Positions 34,698 to 44,326 of a stretch of DNA of 59,108 nucleotides are shown here, in pieces (the stretch's first letter is position 1; every line of letters starts with the position of its first letter). A model generated the notes under the pieces. It saw only the letters and a program-made list of their open reading frames with translations. It was not told where the DNA came from and did not search any database. Location of the stretch: assembly GCA_030603495.1 (NCBI GenBank), contig JAUVXR010000016.1, positions 1 to 59,108 of the forward strand, written 5' to 3'. Origin of the DNA: a bacterium. GTDB lineage: Bacteria; Armatimonadota; Zipacnadia; Zipacnadales; Zipacnadaceae. A program made the translations under genes and the position numbers.

Positions 34698-37538
34698 ATG
34701 TCGGCAGGCAAAATACGCATTTACGGAGCCAGAGAGCATAACCTGAAGGACATCAGCCTGGAGCTGCCGCGCAACAAGCTGGTGGTCTTTTGTGGTGTGA
34801 GCGGCTCGGGGAAGTCGTCACTGGCCTTTGACACGATATATGCCGAGGGCAGGCGGCGTTACATCGAGGCGCTCTCGGTAAACGCGCGGCGGTTGCTTCA
34901 GGAGGTCACTCGCCCCCAAGTTGACCACATCGAGGGCCTCTCCCCGGCCATTGCCATTGACCACAGATCCGCGAGCCGCAGCCCCCGATCAACGGTCGGC
35001 ACCATAACTGAGGTCTATGACTATCTCCGCATACTGTTCGCCAAGGTTGGGGAACCGTTCTGCTACCAGTGTGGGCAGCCGATATCGGCAAGCAGCCGTC
35101 AGCAGATCGTTGATGAACTACTTGACCTCGCCGAAGGCACGCTCGTCGAATTGTTAGCGCCGATCACATCGGACAATGAGGAAGACGCCCGCGAGGTATG
35201 GCACCGACTACGGCTGCGCGGATACGCGCGAGCCCGAGTGAACGGGGAAGTCTATGATTTGGCCGAAGACCTCCCGGTAGCAGGTGATCAATGCGGCGAT
35301 ATCGCCGTGGTGGTGGACCGGCTGGTCATCGGGCGTGACGTCCGATCCCGCCTGGCTGAGTCGGTGGAGACGGCACTGAGTGAAGGAGATCAGATGCTAA
35401 TTGCGTGCGTAGACGGCGGGGAGGACCGGCTCTTCTCTACGCGCTTTGCCTGCGCCCGTTGCAACATAACCTATCCAGAACTGACCCCGGGCCTGTTCTC
35501 GTTTAATCGGCCTGCGGGCATGTGCCCGGAGTGCGAGGGTCTGGGCGTGGTCACACAGATTGACCCGACGCTGCTGGTGGCCGCGCCGGAGCACTCGATC
35601 CTCGACGGTGCGCTACGCATTATTGGCGATGTGAACACACAGCATACCCAGCACATATTTGAAGGACTGGCCGCGCACTACGGCTTTGACTTGCACACGC
35701 CCTGGCGCCAGTTGCCTGAAGACGTCAAACAGGTAATCCTCTACGGCTCCCAGGGCGAGGAGATTGACTTCAGCTACACCACTAAGTCCGGGCGGGAGTT
35801 CGAGTATAGGAAGGAGTATGAGGGGCTTGTGCCGACGGCCCAGCGCAACCGCGACCAAGCCTCCTTGCGCACCCAGACCTTCTACCAGCAGTTCTTCGCA
35901 TCCTTGCCCTGCCCTGCTTGCGAGGGCGGCCGCTTATGCCGCCACGCCCGGTGTGTGCGGGTTGGGGGCAAGACTATTCCCGAAGTTGTTTCCTGCACCA
36001 TCGAGGATGCGCTTGACTTCTTTAAGCACCTTTCGTTCACCGGTAGCGATAAGCTCATCGCTGATGAACTTATTCAGGAGATTGAGGCTCGCCTGCAGTT
36101 TATGACGCAGGTGGGCGTGGGGTATCTCACTCTGGATCGGGCAGCCCCCACGCTCGCCGGCGGAGAGGCGCAGCGGATTCGGCTGGCTACCCAGATCGGC
36201 AGTGGCCTGGCAGGAGTGATGTATATCCTCGACGAGCCGAGCATTGGCCTGCATGCCCGTGATCACAAGCGCCTCCTGGAGGTTCTGTTCGAACTGCGTG
36301 ACATAGGTAACACTGTGATCGTAGTGGAGCACGACCCGCAGACAATCATTAGCGCCGACTGGGTGGCCGAGTTCGGGCCGGGAGCCGGCACCGAGGGCGG
36401 CGAGATCGTCCATATCGGCAGTCTTGAGAGCTTGCTACAGAATGAGCAGTCACTGACCGGTCAATATATGACCGGCGCTCGATCGGTTCCTGTCCCGGCG
36501 TGTCGGCGACGCTCTGAGAACCGCAAGCTGCGCATTCGCGGCGCTCGTGAGCACAATCTCAATAACATAGACGTAGACATTCCCCTAGGGTTACTGGTCT
36601 GTGTTACTGGCGTGTCAGGATCGGGTAAGAGTACGCTAATCAACGATATTCTCTATCCGTCCCTTAGGCGGAAATTGCATCGCGCCAAGCAATCTCCTGG
36701 TGAACACGATGGTATCGAGGGCACCGAGCAACTCACCAAGGTAGTCAATATTGATCAGATGCCGATTGGCCGGACTCCGCGATCCAATCCGGCCACCTAC
36801 GTCCAGGTCTTCGGCCCGATCCGCGAGCTTTTCGCCCAAACACCGCAGGCTCGGGTGCGCGGTTACTCCTCGGGGCGGTTCAGCTTCAACGTCGCGGGGG
36901 GCCGGTGCGAAGCCTGTGGTGGCGACGGCACGCGCCGGGTCGAGATGCATTTCCTGGCGGATGTTTACGTGCTGTGTGAGGTGTGCGCTGGTACCCGATA
37001 TAACCGCGAAACCCTCCAGATCCGCTATAAGGGTAAGAATATCGCCGAAGTGTTGGCGATGACCGCGGCAGAAGCGCAGGAACATTTCCAGAACATTCCC
37101 AGGATCAAACATATCCTGAGCACATTGTGTGACGTTGGGCTTGACTACATCCGCCTGGGCCAGGCGGCGCCGACGCTGTCCGGCGGCGAGGCCCAGCGGG
37201 TTAAACTGGCTCGGGAACTGGCGCGTGTGGGCGCTGGCGACACGATCTATCTGCTCGATGAGCCGACTACCGGCCTGCACTTTGCCGACATTGAGAAGCT
37301 TCTGGAAGTGCTTCAGAGCTTGGTGGATGCTGGGAATACAGTCCTGATTATTGAACACAACCTGGATGTCATAAAGACAGCCGATTATATTATTGACCTG
37401 GGCCCAGAGGGGGGAGCTGCTGGCGGCCAGGTTGTGGCCGCCGGTACGCCCGAAGAAATCGCGGGATGTGACGAGTCGCACACCGGAAGGTGCCTACGCG
37501 CCGTCCTGTCATCGGTCAAGACTGCAGCGGATGGGTAG
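34698..37538 (+). CDS. uvrA: Excinuclease ABC subunit A
   Basis: This 946-residue ATPase finds DNA lesions and hands them to UvrB. Two ABC modules are present. The first has Walker [10 protein letters not shown] near residue 34 and later signature [12 protein letters not shown] and DEPSIGLH. The second has [13 protein letters not shown], then [12 protein letters not shown] and DEPTTGLHF. Zinc modules are visible as [12 protein letters not shown] with CPECEGLG, and CEACGGDG with [10 protein letters not shown]. The length is normal. It has its own promoter, and its last codons run into the start region of the next gene. Confidence 0.97.
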   Translation: MSAGKIRIYGAREHNLKDISLELPRNKLVVFCGVSGSGKSSLAFDTIYAEGRRRYIEALSVNARRLLQEVTRPQVDHIEGLSPAIAIDHRSASRSPRSTVGTITEVYDYLRILFAKVGEPFCYQCGQPISASSRQQIVDELLDLAEGTLVELLAPITSDNEEDAREVWHRLRLRGYARARVNGEVYDLAEDLPVAGDQCGDIAVVVDRLVIGRDVRSRLAESVETALSEGDQMLIACVDGGEDRLFSTRFACARCNITYPELTPGLFSFNRPAGMCPECEGLGVVTQIDPTLLVAAPEHSILDGALRIIGDVNTQHTQHIFEGLAAHYGFDLHTPWRQLPEDVKQVILYGSQGEEIDFSYTTKSGREFEYRKEYEGLVPTAQRNRDQASLRTQTFYQQFFASLPCPACEGGRLCRHARCVRVGGKTIPEVVSCTIEDALDFFKHLSFTGSDKLIADELIQEIEARLQFMTQVGVGYLTLDRAAPTLAGGEAQRIRLATQIGSGLAGVMYILDEPSIGLHARDHKRLLEVLFELRDIGNTVIVVEHDPQTIISADWVAEFGPGAGTEGGEIVHIGSLESLLQNEQSLTGQYMTGARSVPVPACRRRSENRKLRIRGAREHNLNNIDVDIPLGLLVCVTGVSGSGKSTLINDILYPSLRRKLHRAKQSPGEHDGIEGTEQLTKVVNIDQMPIGRTPRSNPATYVQVFGPIRELFAQTPQARVRGYSSGRFSFNVAGGRCEACGGDGTRRVEMHFLADVYVLCEVCAGTRYNRETLQIRYKGKNIAEVLAMTAAEAQEHFQNIPRIKHILSTLCDVGLDYIRLGQAAPTLSGGEAQRVKLARELARVGAGDTIYLLDEPTTGLHFADIEKLLEVLQSLVDAGNTVLIIEHNLDVIKTADYIIDLGPEGGAAGGQVVAAGTPEEIAGCDESHTGRCLRAVLSSVKTAADG

Positions 37539-37545
37539 CAATACT

Positions 37546-38517
37546 ATGGAGTCGAGCAAGACATTGACATTCTCGGTGATTATTCCCAGCTATCATCGTC
37601 CGGGAAGTCTGTTGCGCTGTCTGGAGGGATTACAGGAAGGCGCCCGCCTGCCTGATGAAGTCGTAGTGGTGCTTCGGGATGAGGACAGGGCTAGTCAGGA
37701 GGCATTGGACCAATGGTGCGGGGCAAATGACCTGGGTAGGCGGGTAAAGCTGGCACTGGCGACGAAGCCCGGGCAGATCGCAGCGATGAACCGCGGGCTA
37801 GCGGTGGCCACGAGCGATGTGGTCTGCTTTACTGATGATGACTGCGTTGCGCAGGTCGAATGGCTGGCACGGCTATCGCGCCATTACCCAGATCCATCGG
37901 TCGGGGGTGTCGGTGGCCGGGATGTTGTGCACCACGGCAATAAGCAGATTACAGCCCAGGCGCGCGTCGTGGGCAAGCTTACCTGGTGGGGCCAGGTCAT
38001 CGGCAATCACCACTGCGCTGCGACCGAGCAGCCGGTGGACGTAGATCATCTCAAGGGCGCAAATATGAGCTTTCGGCGGGCGCTCTTGGCCGGATTCGAC
38101 GAGAACCTGGCCGGAGGATCAGCATGTCTTAACGATACGGAGGCCTCCCTGCAAGTCACCGGTCAGGGCTTTCGCCTGGTTTACGACCCGCGCGCGGTGG
38201 TTGATCACTATCCGGCTGACCGCTTTGGTGAGTCCACGCGAGAGCTTGATGACCCCGGCTTGGTATACTCAGACAGTCATAATTGGGTATACTGTATGCT
38301 AAAGCATCTCTCGCCGCTGCGCAAAGTCGCTTTTCTGGTCTACGCGCTGCTAGTGGGCACAGGCAACAGATATGGCGTGTTGAAGTATCTGGCGAGAGTG
38401 CCGTATGGACCAGTAGCGGCGACCCGACAACTGGTGGCCTCTACCGCGGGCAAACTACAGGGCGTAAGGACCCATCGAAGGACAAGAGGCAACGGCAATG
38501 ACTGCCAGCGTAGGTAA
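37546..38517 (+). CDS. Glycosyltransferase family 2
   Basis: This 323-residue protein has the GT-A fold of inverting family 2 transferases. FSVIIPSYHRPGSLLRCLEGL at the N terminus binds nucleotide, FTDDDCVAQVEWL carries the metal-binding acidic motif, and GANMSFRRALLAGFDENL with NDTEASLQV gives the later catalytic region. The C terminus has one or two hydrophobic segments (VAFLVYALLVG) that may attach it to the membrane. It starts at ATG 37546, or ATG 37531 overlapping uvrA. It leads a three-gene surface-polysaccharide cluster. Confidence 0.9.
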   Translation: MESSKTLTFSVIIPSYHRPGSLLRCLEGLQEGARLPDEVVVVLRDEDRASQEALDQWCGANDLGRRVKLALATKPGQIAAMNRGLAVATSDVVCFTDDDCVAQVEWLARLSRHYPDPSVGGVGGRDVVHHGNKQITAQARVVGKLTWWGQVIGNHHCAATEQPVDVDHLKGANMSFRRALLAGFDENLAGGSACLNDTEASLQVTGQGFRLVYDPRAVVDHYPADRFGESTRELDDPGLVYSDSHNWVYCMLKHLSPLRKVAFLVYALLVGTGNRYGVLKYLARVPYGPVAATRQLVASTAGKLQGVRTHRRTRGNGNDCQRR

Positions 38518-38537
38518 TATCAAACTCAGGTGGAACA

Positions 38538-40037
38538 ATGCGACGACGTAGGCTTCCCCCTGCAGCGTCCCTGGTGGTAGCCGGTGTGGTGGGGTTGGCT
38601 ATCGCGGCCCTGGCTGCGGGACCAACAGTGCACGGCCAGACCATGAAAGTGGTCTTGGCAGTTTTGGCTGTAGGTGTATTCGTGGCGGCGTTGGCCTCCC
38701 TGGAGGTGGCCCTCCTTGCCCTCATTATCGTTGCCTTCATGGACGGCTTCACCAAGTGCCTGGTGATCAGTCCGGCGACCCTCCTGGCCAAGGACATCAT
38801 GCTCATAATCGCGCTGGTCCGCTGGTTGTGGATGGGACTTGCCGCCCAAAGGTGGGGAGCGCTGCGTCTGCCGGTGATCCTCCCGGCCTTTCTGCTCACC
38901 CTCTACTGCATTGCCCAGATGTTCAATACCGAAACGGCCAGTCCCCTCGTGGCCCTGGCGGGCTTGCGGTCCTGGATTATTTGGATCGGTGTAGTGATTG
39001 TGGCATACGAATATATCAGGACACGGGCGCATATTGAGCGCGTACTGGTACTCATTATGGTCCTGGCCCTAGCCACGGGCATCTATGGTATTGTTCAATA
39101 CAATCTGGGGTTTGGGCACTTGTACAGATTAAGCGAAGGGTTTGACTATTATGGAGACTTCACCTGGGGAACAGGTGTACGTGCGGTGTCCACGTTTGTG
39201 GGGCCGGGGGCCTTCGGGGATGCTATGTCGTTGTCGGCAATTTTCTGCATCGGCGGTGTGATGTACATCAGAGGCAAGCAGTGGTTCAAGATAATGCTGG
39301 TGGCCACCGCAGCGGTGTGCGTGGTCGCTATGGCCACCAGCGGCAGTCGCGCCCCCCTCTTGGGCCTGGTAGTCGGCGGACTGAGCTTGCTTGTGCTGGT
39401 ACGCCGCCCACAGTTCCTGTTCGGTGCGATCGTCGCGGGCATCTTGGCGGTGGTGGTGCTTAACAGCTTCGCAGGTGGTGCCTTTGAGGCTCGCTACAAT
39501 CCCCGGATGGTCAACTACTTCGTGGTTGTTAGTCGCTCTATTGGCCCATTGAAGCAGGGCCTGAGATCTGCCTTGACCCGGCCCCTCGGTGTGGGGGTAG
39601 CCACCGGTGTCGGCGTAGGGCGCGGCCTGGACATGTTCGGAGGCGAGTCAATAAGGGTCAAGAGAACGGCCGGCGGGATGGTGGAAAACGAATATGGCCG
39701 AGCCATGCGCGAGCTGGGCATTCCGGGTTTTGCGCTCTTTCTGTGGCTTCTCTATGCAGTCGTGAAGATGAGCATATTGAGCTTCAGCCGAGCTCAGACA
39801 ATCGCCTCACGTTCGCTCATTGCGGCATGCTTGGGCGTAATCATCTCCACCCTAGCCCGATTGGCGGTGGGCAGTGCGCTCTATCTGGCGCCGAGCGGGC
39901 CGCTATTCTGGCTGGCCGCCGCGATCGCCGTGCGGACTGCTGATATCGAGGCCGCCTCAATGGAGGAGGCCTACCAGCTGCCAGACGACCCCAAAGAACG
40001 TGATGAGGCCGTCCGGGATAGCCTGGCGCTAAGGTGA
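38538..40037 (+). CDS. O-antigen ligase/polymerase-like membrane protein
   Basis: This 499-residue protein is very hydrophobic, with about ten to twelve membrane segments along its length. A larger loop between residues 160 and 250 contains YNLGFGHLYRLSEGFDYYGD. ATSGSRAPLLGLVVGGLSLLVL resembles the segment following the conserved loop of Wzy/WaaL-type ligases, and NEYGRAMRELGIPGFALFLWL is typical of that superfamily near the C terminus. Such proteins polymerise or ligate polysaccharide on the outer face of the inner membrane. The flanking glycosyltransferases fit. Ligase or polymerase cannot be decided from sequence alone. Confidence 0.85.
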   Translation: MRRRRLPPAASLVVAGVVGLAIAALAAGPTVHGQTMKVVLAVLAVGVFVAALASLEVALLALIIVAFMDGFTKCLVISPATLLAKDIMLIIALVRWLWMGLAAQRWGALRLPVILPAFLLTLYCIAQMFNTETASPLVALAGLRSWIIWIGVVIVAYEYIRTRAHIERVLVLIMVLALATGIYGIVQYNLGFGHLYRLSEGFDYYGDFTWGTGVRAVSTFVGPGAFGDAMSLSAIFCIGGVMYIRGKQWFKIMLVATAAVCVVAMATSGSRAPLLGLVVGGLSLLVLVRRPQFLFGAIVAGILAVVVLNSFAGGAFEARYNPRMVNYFVVVSRSIGPLKQGLRSALTRPLGVGVATGVGVGRGLDMFGGESIRVKRTAGGMVENEYGRAMRELGIPGFALFLWLLYAVVKMSILSFSRAQTIASRSLIAACLGVIISTLARLAVGSALYLAPSGPLFWLAAAIAVRTADIEAASMEEAYQLPDDPKERDEAVRDSLALR

Positions 40038-40066
40038 GGCAGCCGAACGCAACGGTGAGTTTGCCG

Positions 40067-42391
40067 ATGAAGATCGCCATCGTAGCGGAACATGTTAATC
40101 AGCGAGGCGGCCAGGAGCGCGTGCTCGCCGAGCTGGCAACGCGCCTGGCCCGGCGGCATCAGGTGGACCTAATCTGTTTTTCGGCAGCGGATATTCCCCG
40201 AGGCCGGGTTCGTGTCCATCGGCTCTGGTGCCCGTTCGAATCCAGCACCATACAAGCTATCTGGCTCGTGTTGCTTTCTCCCTTCATCATCAGGCGGCGG
40301 TCGTATGACGTCATCCTGTCGCAGGGCGGGAACAGCCTGGTCCAGAACTTTGTGTTTGTCCATACCTGTCACGCGGACCGCGCCCGGGCGCTGCGCGAGG
40401 TCAGGTGGCAGTATGAACGACCTTCGTGGGCGGTTCGACTAGGCTTGACCCTGCGCCAGGCGTGGGCCACGTGGATGGAAGGCCGAGCGGTGCGCAAGTG
40501 CCGGGGACGCGTTCTGGGGGTCTCGGAGATGGTGGTCCGTTACCTCGTCACGCAGCACGGACTGGATCCGACGGAAGCCTATGCCACGCCTAATGGTGTT
40601 GACCATGATACCTTCAACCTGCGCGCACGCGCTGAATTTCGCCAGGAAGCTCGCGCGGCCCTGGGGATGTCGGCGGACGATTTTCTGATACTCTTCGCCG
40701 GAGGGCGATGGTTTGACAAGGGCCTGCCCCTGGTCCTCGATGCCCTGGCGTTGATGAAGGAACCAGCCAGACTGGTCATCGTGGGCCAGGGCGACCAGGA
40801 GTTGTTCGGGGGGCTGGCTGAGCAAAACGGCGTCAGTGACCGCGTTATCTTCACCGGCCTCACCAACGAAATAGTGAAATACTACGCTGCCGCTGACTGT
40901 CTGGTCATGCCGGCACGAGGGGAGGCCTTTGGCCTCGTAGCCGCGGAGGCCGCCGCTTGCGGAGTGCCCCTGGTTACGACCGATATCGGTGCGGCTGATG
41001 AGATAGTACAAGACGGTGTCAGCGGCTTCCGGGTTGATTACAACGCTGCACAGATCGCCGAGCGGCTAGATCGCTTAGGCAAAGACCCGTCACTGCGCGA
41101 GCGCATGGGGCATACTGCCCATCGCAAGGCGATGGCACTTTCCTGGGACCGGCAGGCGGCGGAGATTGAGCAGTTTCTGGCTACTCGCCTGTCGGTGCGT
41201 GTCCCTGCTCCTCTGCTGCAGCCCCGGCGAGCGGACGGCCGAGATCCCCTGCGTGTAGCGGTCATAAGCCATTCTTGTGTGATAGATGTCAACCAGGAGC
41301 CATACGTGGAGTTGCTCCGGCAGGGCGATATCGAATTGTGCTTGCTCAGCCCCCGGCGCTGGTGGGCAGCCGTGAGCGGTGAGGTGGAGTTTGCGGCCCT
41401 GCCCGCGATGACTGACTACGCGGCTGCCCTTCCCGTCTGGCTGCCCGGGCAGATCCATCTGCATTGGTACACCCGCGACCTGGCCAGACAGCTCGATGCC
41501 TTCCGCCCCGATGTCTTGTTTATTGATGAAGAGCCCTACAGCTTCCCGGCGGCCCAGGGGACAAGCCTAGCTGCGCGGGGAGGATACCGGCTGGTCATCT
41601 TCAGCAAGGAGAACCTGAAACGCCGCTTGCCCGTGCCCTTTGGATGGATATACTCAGCAGTCCTGAGCCACTCTGACCACGTTGTGGTCGTCAGCGAGGA
41701 ATGCCGGGAAGTGCTGGTTGATCGCGGGTATAGAGGCGCCGTCAGCACAGTGACGCACGGGGTGGACCCCACCGTGTTTAGGCCCGGCTTGTCGGATGAG
41801 CGACCCGCGGAACTGCCTCAGTCCGGTGCCCTAGTCGGTTACGCCGGCCGCCTGGCTACACAGAAGGGCGTTCTCGACCTGATTGAGGCGGCTCGACTGG
41901 CTGCCGCCAATGGGGGGGAGGAGTTCGGTCTGGTGCTAATCGGCGATGGGCCACTACGCTCCAATATAGAAGAGATCGCTCGCACCAGTGGGAGCCAGCC
42001 CTGGATACAGGTAATCGGCCACATTCCCCACCGCCGGATACCTGAATATATCGGCGCCTTGGACATACTGGTGCTGCCTTCGCGGACCACGCCGAACTGG
42101 AAGGAGCAGTTTGGCCGGGTCATCATCGAGGCGCTGGCCTGCGAGGTCCCGGTGATCGGCTCGGACTCCGGGCATATCCCTTATCTGATTAACGACACTG
42201 GTGGGGGCCTCATTTTCCCGGAGGGCGATGTTGAGCAGCTTGCCGAGCATATCCAGCGGCTGCTGAGCAATACGGCCAGCGCGCGGGAGATGGCGCAGCA
42301 GGGCCGCAAGCGCGTGCTGGAAGAATACACCTGCGAGCAGACCGCCCAGAAGTTGCGGGAGCTATTCCTGGAGGTGGGCGGCCGAGCGTAA
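40067..42391 (+). CDS. Double glycosyltransferase: two GT4 modules in one protein
   Basis: This 774-residue protein contains two full GT-B family 4 modules. Module one (about 1-390) begins KIAIVAEHVNQRGGQERVLA and has the E-x7-E motif in RGEAFGLVAAEAAACGVPLV. Module two (about 395-774) begins LRVAVISHSCVIDVNQEPYV and has KEQFGRVIIEALACEVPVIG. Both should use nucleotide sugars to add hexoses during glycan synthesis. ATG 40067 follows GGTGAG; GTG 40034, overlapping the previous gene, would add 11 residues. No frameshift or extra start separates the halves, so the fusion looks genuine. Confidence 0.92.
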   Translation: MKIAIVAEHVNQRGGQERVLAELATRLARRHQVDLICFSAADIPRGRVRVHRLWCPFESSTIQAIWLVLLSPFIIRRRSYDVILSQGGNSLVQNFVFVHTCHADRARALREVRWQYERPSWAVRLGLTLRQAWATWMEGRAVRKCRGRVLGVSEMVVRYLVTQHGLDPTEAYATPNGVDHDTFNLRARAEFRQEARAALGMSADDFLILFAGGRWFDKGLPLVLDALALMKEPARLVIVGQGDQELFGGLAEQNGVSDRVIFTGLTNEIVKYYAAADCLVMPARGEAFGLVAAEAAACGVPLVTTDIGAADEIVQDGVSGFRVDYNAAQIAERLDRLGKDPSLRERMGHTAHRKAMALSWDRQAAEIEQFLATRLSVRVPAPLLQPRRADGRDPLRVAVISHSCVIDVNQEPYVELLRQGDIELCLLSPRRWWAAVSGEVEFAALPAMTDYAAALPVWLPGQIHLHWYTRDLARQLDAFRPDVLFIDEEPYSFPAAQGTSLAARGGYRLVIFSKENLKRRLPVPFGWIYSAVLSHSDHVVVVSEECREVLVDRGYRGAVSTVTHGVDPTVFRPGLSDERPAELPQSGALVGYAGRLATQKGVLDLIEAARLAAANGGEEFGLVLIGDGPLRSNIEEIARTSGSQPWIQVIGHIPHRRIPEYIGALDILVLPSRTTPNWKEQFGRVIIEALACEVPVIGSDSGHIPYLINDTGGGLIFPEGDVEQLAEHIQRLLSNTASAREMAQQGRKRVLEEYTCEQTAQKLRELFLEVGGRA

Positions 42392-42422
42392 ACCTACCCC
42401 CAGTTATTCGGGCCACCCCTTG

Positions 42423-42809
42423 TCAGGTCCGGGGGCGGGCCATGTCCGCACCTCTGGCTGCCACTAAAGCCCCAACCCACGCCATTAGTGCCAGGACGAC
42501 CAGCCTGAGCCCAAATGCTGCTGCCAGATCCAATAGGCCCGGCCCTGGGGAAGGAGTGGCAACCGTGACCTCAGGTGGGACTGGCTCCGCTGCTGTGGTG
42601 TCCGCTGTGACAGCTGGATTGGTCGCTGGAGTAGTGGTGGAAACGTGGGCGAACGTGCCGTCTATAGTACCGAAGAGCGTATAGGTCCACGCAAAAACTA
42701 GAATAATCATTACTACACCAGCCAGGAATATCAATAGGCCGATTAGGCGTACAGTATCGCCCGACAGAGTCAGGCGTCCTGTTTGGGTGTCGCGTTCTGC
42801 ATCAGGCAC
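42423..42809 (-). CDS. Small membrane protein with two TM helices and a Thr/Pro-rich linker
   Basis: This minus-strand gene encodes about 128 residues of unknown function. A hydrophobic helix (LIGLLIFLAGVVMIILVFAW) is followed by a low-complexity Thr/Pro/Ala/Val linker of about 45 residues, then a second helix (LRLVVLALMAWVGALVAARG). Both termini are probably cytoplasmic and the linker exported. AAGGAGG lies 9 bases before GTG 42809; ATG 42818 and GTG 42833 are alternative starts. It converges with the glycosyltransferase cluster and diverges from pheS, whose promoter -10 (TATAATTATA) is self-complementary and might also read toward this gene. Confidence 0.6.
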   Translation of the reverse strand: MPDAERDTQTGRLTLSGDTVRLIGLLIFLAGVVMIILVFAWTYTLFGTIDGTFAHVSTTTPATNPAVTADTTAAEPVPPEVTVATPSPGPGLLDLAAAFGLRLVVLALMAWVGALVAARGADMARPRT

Positions 42810-42907
42810 TGGACTCATCCTCCTTGGCAGCACATAGCTTCCCCCTATTTTTGGACGATACCTCCCTGGGCGGTGGCTCGTTGCAGACTTGTTGCCAGCA
42901 CAGGGGC

Positions 42908-42936
42908 TTGATAATTGGGCGGGTTCCGGATATAAT
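42908..42936 (+). promoter_or_regulatory. Promoter of the pheS T-box transcript
   Basis: TTGATA at 42908-42913 and TATAAT at 42931-42936 are separated by exactly 17 bases. Transcription should begin near 42943, about 355 bases before the pheS start, leaving a long structured leader. Confidence 0.85.
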
Positions 42937-42942
42937 TATAGC

Positions 42943-43252
42943 CAAACTGACTCACGCATAAAGGTAACGACGGGGAGAAGTAGGCCGTGTAGTGGGCCGC
43001 AGAGAGGAGATGTCATGGGCTGAGAGCATCTCCGGCCACGACGCGGTTGAAGTTCGCCCCCGAACCGCCGGCTGAACGGTGTTGGGGACAGTTAGCTGTG
43101 GGAGGGGTGTCGTGGCCCGACCACAATAGATCATACCCCATCCAGTAAGCTGGGCCGGAAAACTGCGCCGTTATCGTAGTCCACTCCTACTTGGGTGGTA
43201 TAGCCAATTCCCTCCGCCTTTGTCCCAAGACGATAGTGGAGGGTTTGTCTTT
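42943..43252 (+). ncRNA. T-box riboswitch for tRNA-Phe upstream of pheS
   Basis: The leader has the parts of a T-box. Stem I is closed by CGGGG (42971-42975) with CCCCG (43058-43062), with AGAAGTA on the 5' side of the specifier loop. TTC (43053-43055), a Phe codon, is on its 3' side. The AG-bulge AGAGAG (43001-43006) precedes a distal stem GGAGATG (43006-43012) with CATCTCC (43027-43033) capped by a loop with GCTGAGAG. The T-box core GGGTGGTA (43193-43200) has TGGT, matching an ACCA tRNA end, as expected for tRNA-Phe with A73. A terminator follows. Uncharged tRNA-Phe would stabilise the antiterminator and allow pheS transcription. It fills most of the 488-base gap before pheS. Confidence 0.88.
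43210..43252 (+). terminator. Conditional intrinsic terminator of the T-box leader
   Basis: CCCTCC (43210-43215) pairs with GGAGGG (43238-43243), with an additional inner GTC/GAC pairing, and is followed by TTTGTCTTT. The 5' arm sits just after the T-box core, where antiterminator and terminator compete. Confidence 0.75.
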
Positions 43253-43297
43253 AGCGATAGACGAGTCCATGCTGTGTTTCAGGTGGAGGTGGGACCG

Positions 43298-44311
43298 ATG
43301 GACGACAAACTTGAGCAGTTGAGGCAGCAGGCTGTAGAGACATTTCAGGCAGCCGCCGATGAAGAGCAGCTTGAACAGGCCCGCATCGAATATCTGGGGC
43401 GACATGGTCAGTTGCGCGAGATAATGAAGGACCTGGGCAGTGTTTCGCCTGAGCTGCGACCCGCTCTCGGTAAGCTGGCTAATCAAGTCTCCCGCGAGGT
43501 CGAGCAGGCCTTCGCGCAACGCCAGGAGCAGATAGCGGCGCAGGTGGCCAGCCAAGAGGCCGAAGCCATTGATGTCACCCTGCCCGGCCGGGCGCCGCGC
43601 GTGGGCAAGCAGCATCCGCTCCTGGCAACGCTGGAGGAGATGATCGAGATATTCCTGGGGCTGGGTTTCACGGTGGTTGAGGGGCCAGATGTGGAGAATT
43701 ACTACTACAGCTTCGAGGCGCTTAACTATCCCGAACTCCACCCGGCTATGGACGAGCAGATGACCTTCTATATTAGCGATAATGCGCTACTGCGCTCGCA
43801 GACATCGCCGGTGCAGATCCGGGTGATGGAGCAGCAACAGCCGCCGGTGCGCATCGTGGCGCCGGGCCGCTGTTTCCGGCGCGATACGGTGGATGCCACC
43901 CATTGCCACACCTTCTACCAGCTTGAGGGCCTACTGGTGGATGAAGGGGTAACTTTCGCCGATCTTAAGGGTACGCTGGAGGTCTTTGCCCGTGAGATGT
44001 TCGGACCGCAGTGTCACATGCGCTTCCGGCCTGATTTCTTTCCGTTCACCGAGCCAAGTGCAGAGATTGCGCTGACTTGCATTATCTGCGGGGGCGAGGG
44101 GTGCCGGGTATGCGGCAATACCGGCTGGTTGGAGGTCGGCGGCAGCGGGATGGTTGACCCCAATGTCCTTGCCGGCGTCGGCTATGATACAGAGACGTAC
44201 ACCGGTTACGCATTCGGGGTAGGGGTCGAGCGTCTGGCGATGCTGCGTCACGGCATTGACGATATCCGCCTGTTCTACACCGGCGATATGCGCTTTTTGC
44301 AGCAGTTCTGA
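43298..44311 (+). CDS. pheS: Phenylalanine-tRNA ligase alpha subunit
   Basis: This 337-residue subunit carries the class II catalytic core. The N-terminal coiled coil (about 1-85) grips tRNA-Phe. HPLLATLEEMIEIFLGLGF, LLRSQTSPVQIRVM, FRRDTVDATHCHTFYQLEGL and MRFRPDFFPFTEPSAE are the motif 1-3 regions. ICGGEGCRVCGNTGWLEV is a cysteine-rich insertion common in bacterial PheS, and AFGVGVERLAMLRHGIDDIR closes motif 3. GGAGGTGGG precedes ATG 43298. Expression is controlled by the upstream T-box. Its partner pheT is separated from it by two genes. Confidence 0.96.
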   Translation: MDDKLEQLRQQAVETFQAAADEEQLEQARIEYLGRHGQLREIMKDLGSVSPELRPALGKLANQVSREVEQAFAQRQEQIAAQVASQEAEAIDVTLPGRAPRVGKQHPLLATLEEMIEIFLGLGFTVVEGPDVENYYYSFEALNYPELHPAMDEQMTFYISDNALLRSQTSPVQIRVMEQQQPPVRIVAPGRCFRRDTVDATHCHTFYQLEGLLVDEGVTFADLKGTLEVFAREMFGPQCHMRFRPDFFPFTEPSAEIALTCIICGGEGCRVCGNTGWLEVGGSGMVDPNVLAGVGYDTETYTGYAFGVGVERLAMLRHGIDDIRLFYTGDMRFLQQF

Positions 44312-44326
44312 GGAGGCGTACAGACT

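Noticed and set aside
42931-42970. Minus-strand promoter using the self-complementary TATAATTATA
   Set aside because: The minus-strand -35 position has no match to TTGACA, so only the + strand promoter is called.
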